Assembly: GCA_023441125.1 (NCBI GenBank) | Contig: JAEZQV010000297.1 | Location: 1 to 7,750, forward strand | Source: Bacillota bacterium | Lineage (GTDB): Bacteria; Bacillota_C; Negativicutes; Sporomusales; Sporomusaceae | DNA: 7,750 bases | Direction: 5' to 3' | Part shown: one piece after another, positions 6,558 to 7,750 of the stretch | Layout: each line of letters begins with the position of its first letter | Position numbering within the stretch: the stretch's first letter is position 1 | Translations under genes and position numbers: made by a program | The notes under the pieces: generated by a model | Databases searched by the model: none | What the model saw: only the letters and a program-made list of their open reading frames with translations | What the model was told of the DNA's origin: nothing

Positions 6558-6914
6558 GTGCAATGTCCCAATTGCGGTGCACAAATACCAGCCGGGACAG
6601 GTACCTGTCCGCAGTGCGGCCATGTTGCGGAGGTTACCGTATTAAGCCGCCAGGAACGAGACGATTTCAACGGCATGACCATTGAGGAAGAAAACCGGGA
6701 AGGCAGCCGGCGATATAGCGGCGGTACCGGAGCATGGCGCCGGAGCAAACAAGTAAATATTACTTTCGATTCTTCCAGTTGGATCAGCAAACTGATTGTA
6801 GCCGCCGTATTGGCGCTGCTGGTATTCTTTTTCCTGCCGCTGCTTATGTTTTTTTTGCTGGTGGGAGGCGTTGTGCTGATTGCTTTCTGGCTGTTACGAA
6901 TGCTGGTGAAATAG
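6558..6914 (+). CDS. Small zinc-ribbon membrane protein
   Basis: This 118-residue protein has an N-terminal zinc ribbon with four cysteines in two CPxC knuckles (Cys3, Cys6, Cys17, Cys20). A charged, Arg/Glu-rich linker follows (about 25-65), then a hydrophobic hairpin of two closely spaced membrane helices (about 77-115) ending in RMLVK. The zinc ribbon probably sits in the cytoplasm, tethered to the membrane. The start is GTG at 6558, with GGGAGGT 8 bases upstream; starting there places the first CPNC knuckle at residue 3, as is usual for such ribbons. It lies 17 bases after the preceding gene and shares its terminator, so the two are co-transcribed. Small proteins of this design are common in Firmicutes but mostly uncharacterised. 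I give no function beyond metal binding and membrane anchoring. Confidence 0.88.
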   Translation: MQCPNCGAQIPAGTGTCPQCGHVAEVTVLSRQERDDFNGMTIEEENREGSRRYSGGTGAWRRSKQVNITFDSSSWISKLIVAAVLALLVFFFLPLLMFFLLVGGVVLIAFWLLRMLVK

Positions 6915-6916
6915 AT

Positions 6917-6956
6917 AAAACGCGGGCTGCTCGAAGAGAGTGTGTCCGCGTTTTTT
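6917..6956 (+). terminator. Strong intrinsic terminator after the zinc-ribbon gene
   Basis: AAAACGCGG (6917-6925) pairs perfectly with CCGCGTTTT (6946-6954), and a run of six Ts covers 6951-6956. It starts two bases after the stop codon at 6912-6914. On the minus strand the same stem ends in CGCGTTTTATC, so it could also stop transcription from the convergent nadE gene. Confidence 0.87.
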
Positions 6957-6996
6957 ACACTGAAAGTATATATTTCTTTTAGTATCAGGGCAACAT

Positions 6997-7032
6997 CGGC
7001 TTACGCTTTCGTCAAGGGGGCGGCGCAAGCCG
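6997..7032. repeat. Inverted repeat between convergent genes
   Basis: CGGCTTACGC (6997-7006) and GCGCAAGCCG (7023-7032) form a 10-bp stem with one mismatch or G-T pair, depending on the strand, and a 16-base loop. It lies 9 bases past the nadE stop codon. On the minus strand the pairing is complete if a G-U wobble is counted. No T-run follows on either strand, so it is not a standard intrinsic terminator. It could protect the nadE 3' end or act with the terminator at 6917-6956. Confidence 0.5.
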
Positions 7033-7041
7033 GGTTACGGG

Positions 7042-7750
7042 TTAATTGTCGGCTAATAATTTTTGCTTAAGTTTTACATATTCCCGGGTGAAATATACTG
7101 TGTTTTGGGCTTCACGGTGGTCAAAGCCAAAAGCCCGGCGGCTAACGGCCAAAACCGGGGGAGCCTGAATCCGTTTGGCGACGCCCATACCGGTGTAGAG
7201 CCGCCACCATCGCTCCAGATCATCGATAAATTGACGGGGACCGGGAAATAATTTGCTGACAAGACCGGCGGCACAGCCCAGCTTTTGTTCGAGTACTGCC
7301 GTACCCTGGCTATACCAGACCAGGATGTCTTCCGGCGTTGCTCTGTTCCAATATTCCATAAAAGCCCGGAATAAATAATCGTGGTAAGCGTATTGAATCG
7401 GATCGCCTTTGCCTTCATCGACAGATTGTTCGAAAGAAAGCTCGGCGCTGGGTACTAAATCAATAATTGCCTGAGGAATTACTTCCCGGCCGAAAACGAT
7501 GCTGTTTAGATAGTGGGCCAACTGATAAACCTGATGTTTCCAGAGGTCGGCCAAGGCGGCTAAAAAGCCGGCCTGATCGCCATAAAGGGTAGAGTAGCCG
7601 ACGGTCAGCTCGCTTTTATTGGCATTGCAGGTAAAGCCGCCGCCGAAGGCTGCTGCTGCACCTGCCAGCAAGCGGGAGGAACGGTCGCGGGCCTGGATAT
7701 TTTCCAATATAAAAGAGGATATCACCAGATTGCTTTGCATACCGCTGGAC
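7042..7750 (-). CDS. nadE: Glutamine-dependent NAD+ synthetase, C-terminal part (5' end outside window)
   Basis: This enzyme converts nicotinic acid adenine dinucleotide to NAD+ using ATP and ammonia, which in the long form comes from a glutaminase domain. Only about 235 C-terminal residues are visible, and the frame is open to the right edge. The synthetase landmarks are ENIQARDR (7704-7681), the substrate-binding NKSELTVGYSTLYGD stretch (7620-7576), WKHQVYQLAHYLN, and a C-terminal tail with ERWWRLYTGMGVAKRIQ and AFGFDHRE. The extended tail and the GFTCNANKSE version of the motif fit the long, glutaminase-fused bacterial type (about 540-650 residues), so the nitrilase-like domain should lie outside the window. 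The first ATG in the frame (7740) is internal: three codons before it are open and a true start would lack the ATP-binding P-loop. It is convergent with the zinc-ribbon operon and appears functionally unrelated to it. Confidence 0.95.
   Translation of the reverse strand, partial: SSGMQSNLVISSFILENIQARDRSSRLLAGAAAAFGGGFTCNANKSELTVGYSTLYGDQAGFLAALADLWKHQVYQLAHYLNSIVFGREVIPQAIIDLVPSAELSFEQSVDEGKGDPIQYAYHDYLFRAFMEYWNRATPEDILVWYSQGTAVLEQKLGCAAGLVSKLFPGPRQFIDDLERWWRLYTGMGVAKRIQAPPVLAVSRRAFGFDHREAQNTVYFTREYVKLKQKLLADN

Noticed and set aside
6365..6790. 141-codon open frame on the minus strand
   Set aside because: It spans the end of one gene and most of the zinc-ribbon gene on the opposite strand; the sense frames have good ribosome binding sites and recognisable motifs.

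Overview
The window looks like a chromosomal stretch from a low-to-mid G+C Firmicute with roughly even base composition. The LytS/LytT pair next to CstA, the M55 D-aminopeptidase and the long glutamine-dependent NAD synthetase type would fit an anaerobic spore-forming lineage such as the Negativicutes (Sporomusa/Pelosinus-like). That placement is an inference from protein style, not a database result. No phage, IS, CRISPR or plasmid genes are visible, and no gene-free stretch exceeds about 200 bases.

Left block (1-3770, minus strand). In transcription order this is a LytS-type sensor histidine kinase (3770-2070), an overlapping LytTR response regulator (2077-1313), then, after a 151-base gap, a CstA-family pyruvate/peptide transporter (1161 to beyond the left edge). 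This is the layout of the pyruvate-sensing LytS/LytT-family systems (E. coli BtsSR with the CstA paralogue BtsT; Bacillus LytST with the PftAB pyruvate facilitator). The kinase has Arg71, Arg98 and Cys109 at the same spacing as the pyruvate-pocket residues I recall for BtsS. The gap before cstA holds two near-identical 17-base direct repeats 20 bases apart, each ending in ACCGCC, a strong candidate LytTR operator. Its distal copy is interleaved with a hairpin that ends the lytT transcript. The picture is therefore extracellular pyruvate (or a related nutrient) -> kinase -> regulator -> cstA induction.

Middle block (3973-6914, plus strand). A DppA-like M55 D-aminopeptidase is divergent from lytS and followed by a probable terminator. 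Next comes a two-gene operon with its own extended -10 promoter: an unassigned 518-residue soluble protein with a core-binding-like N-terminus and a DUF6398/HTH-like C-terminus, then, 17 bases later, a small zinc-ribbon membrane protein. The operon ends in a strong intrinsic terminator. This pair is the least explained part of the window.

Right block (7042-7750, minus strand). The C-terminal third or so of a glutamine-dependent NAD+ synthetase (nadE) runs off the right edge and converges on the zinc-ribbon gene. A 10-bp inverted repeat lies between them.
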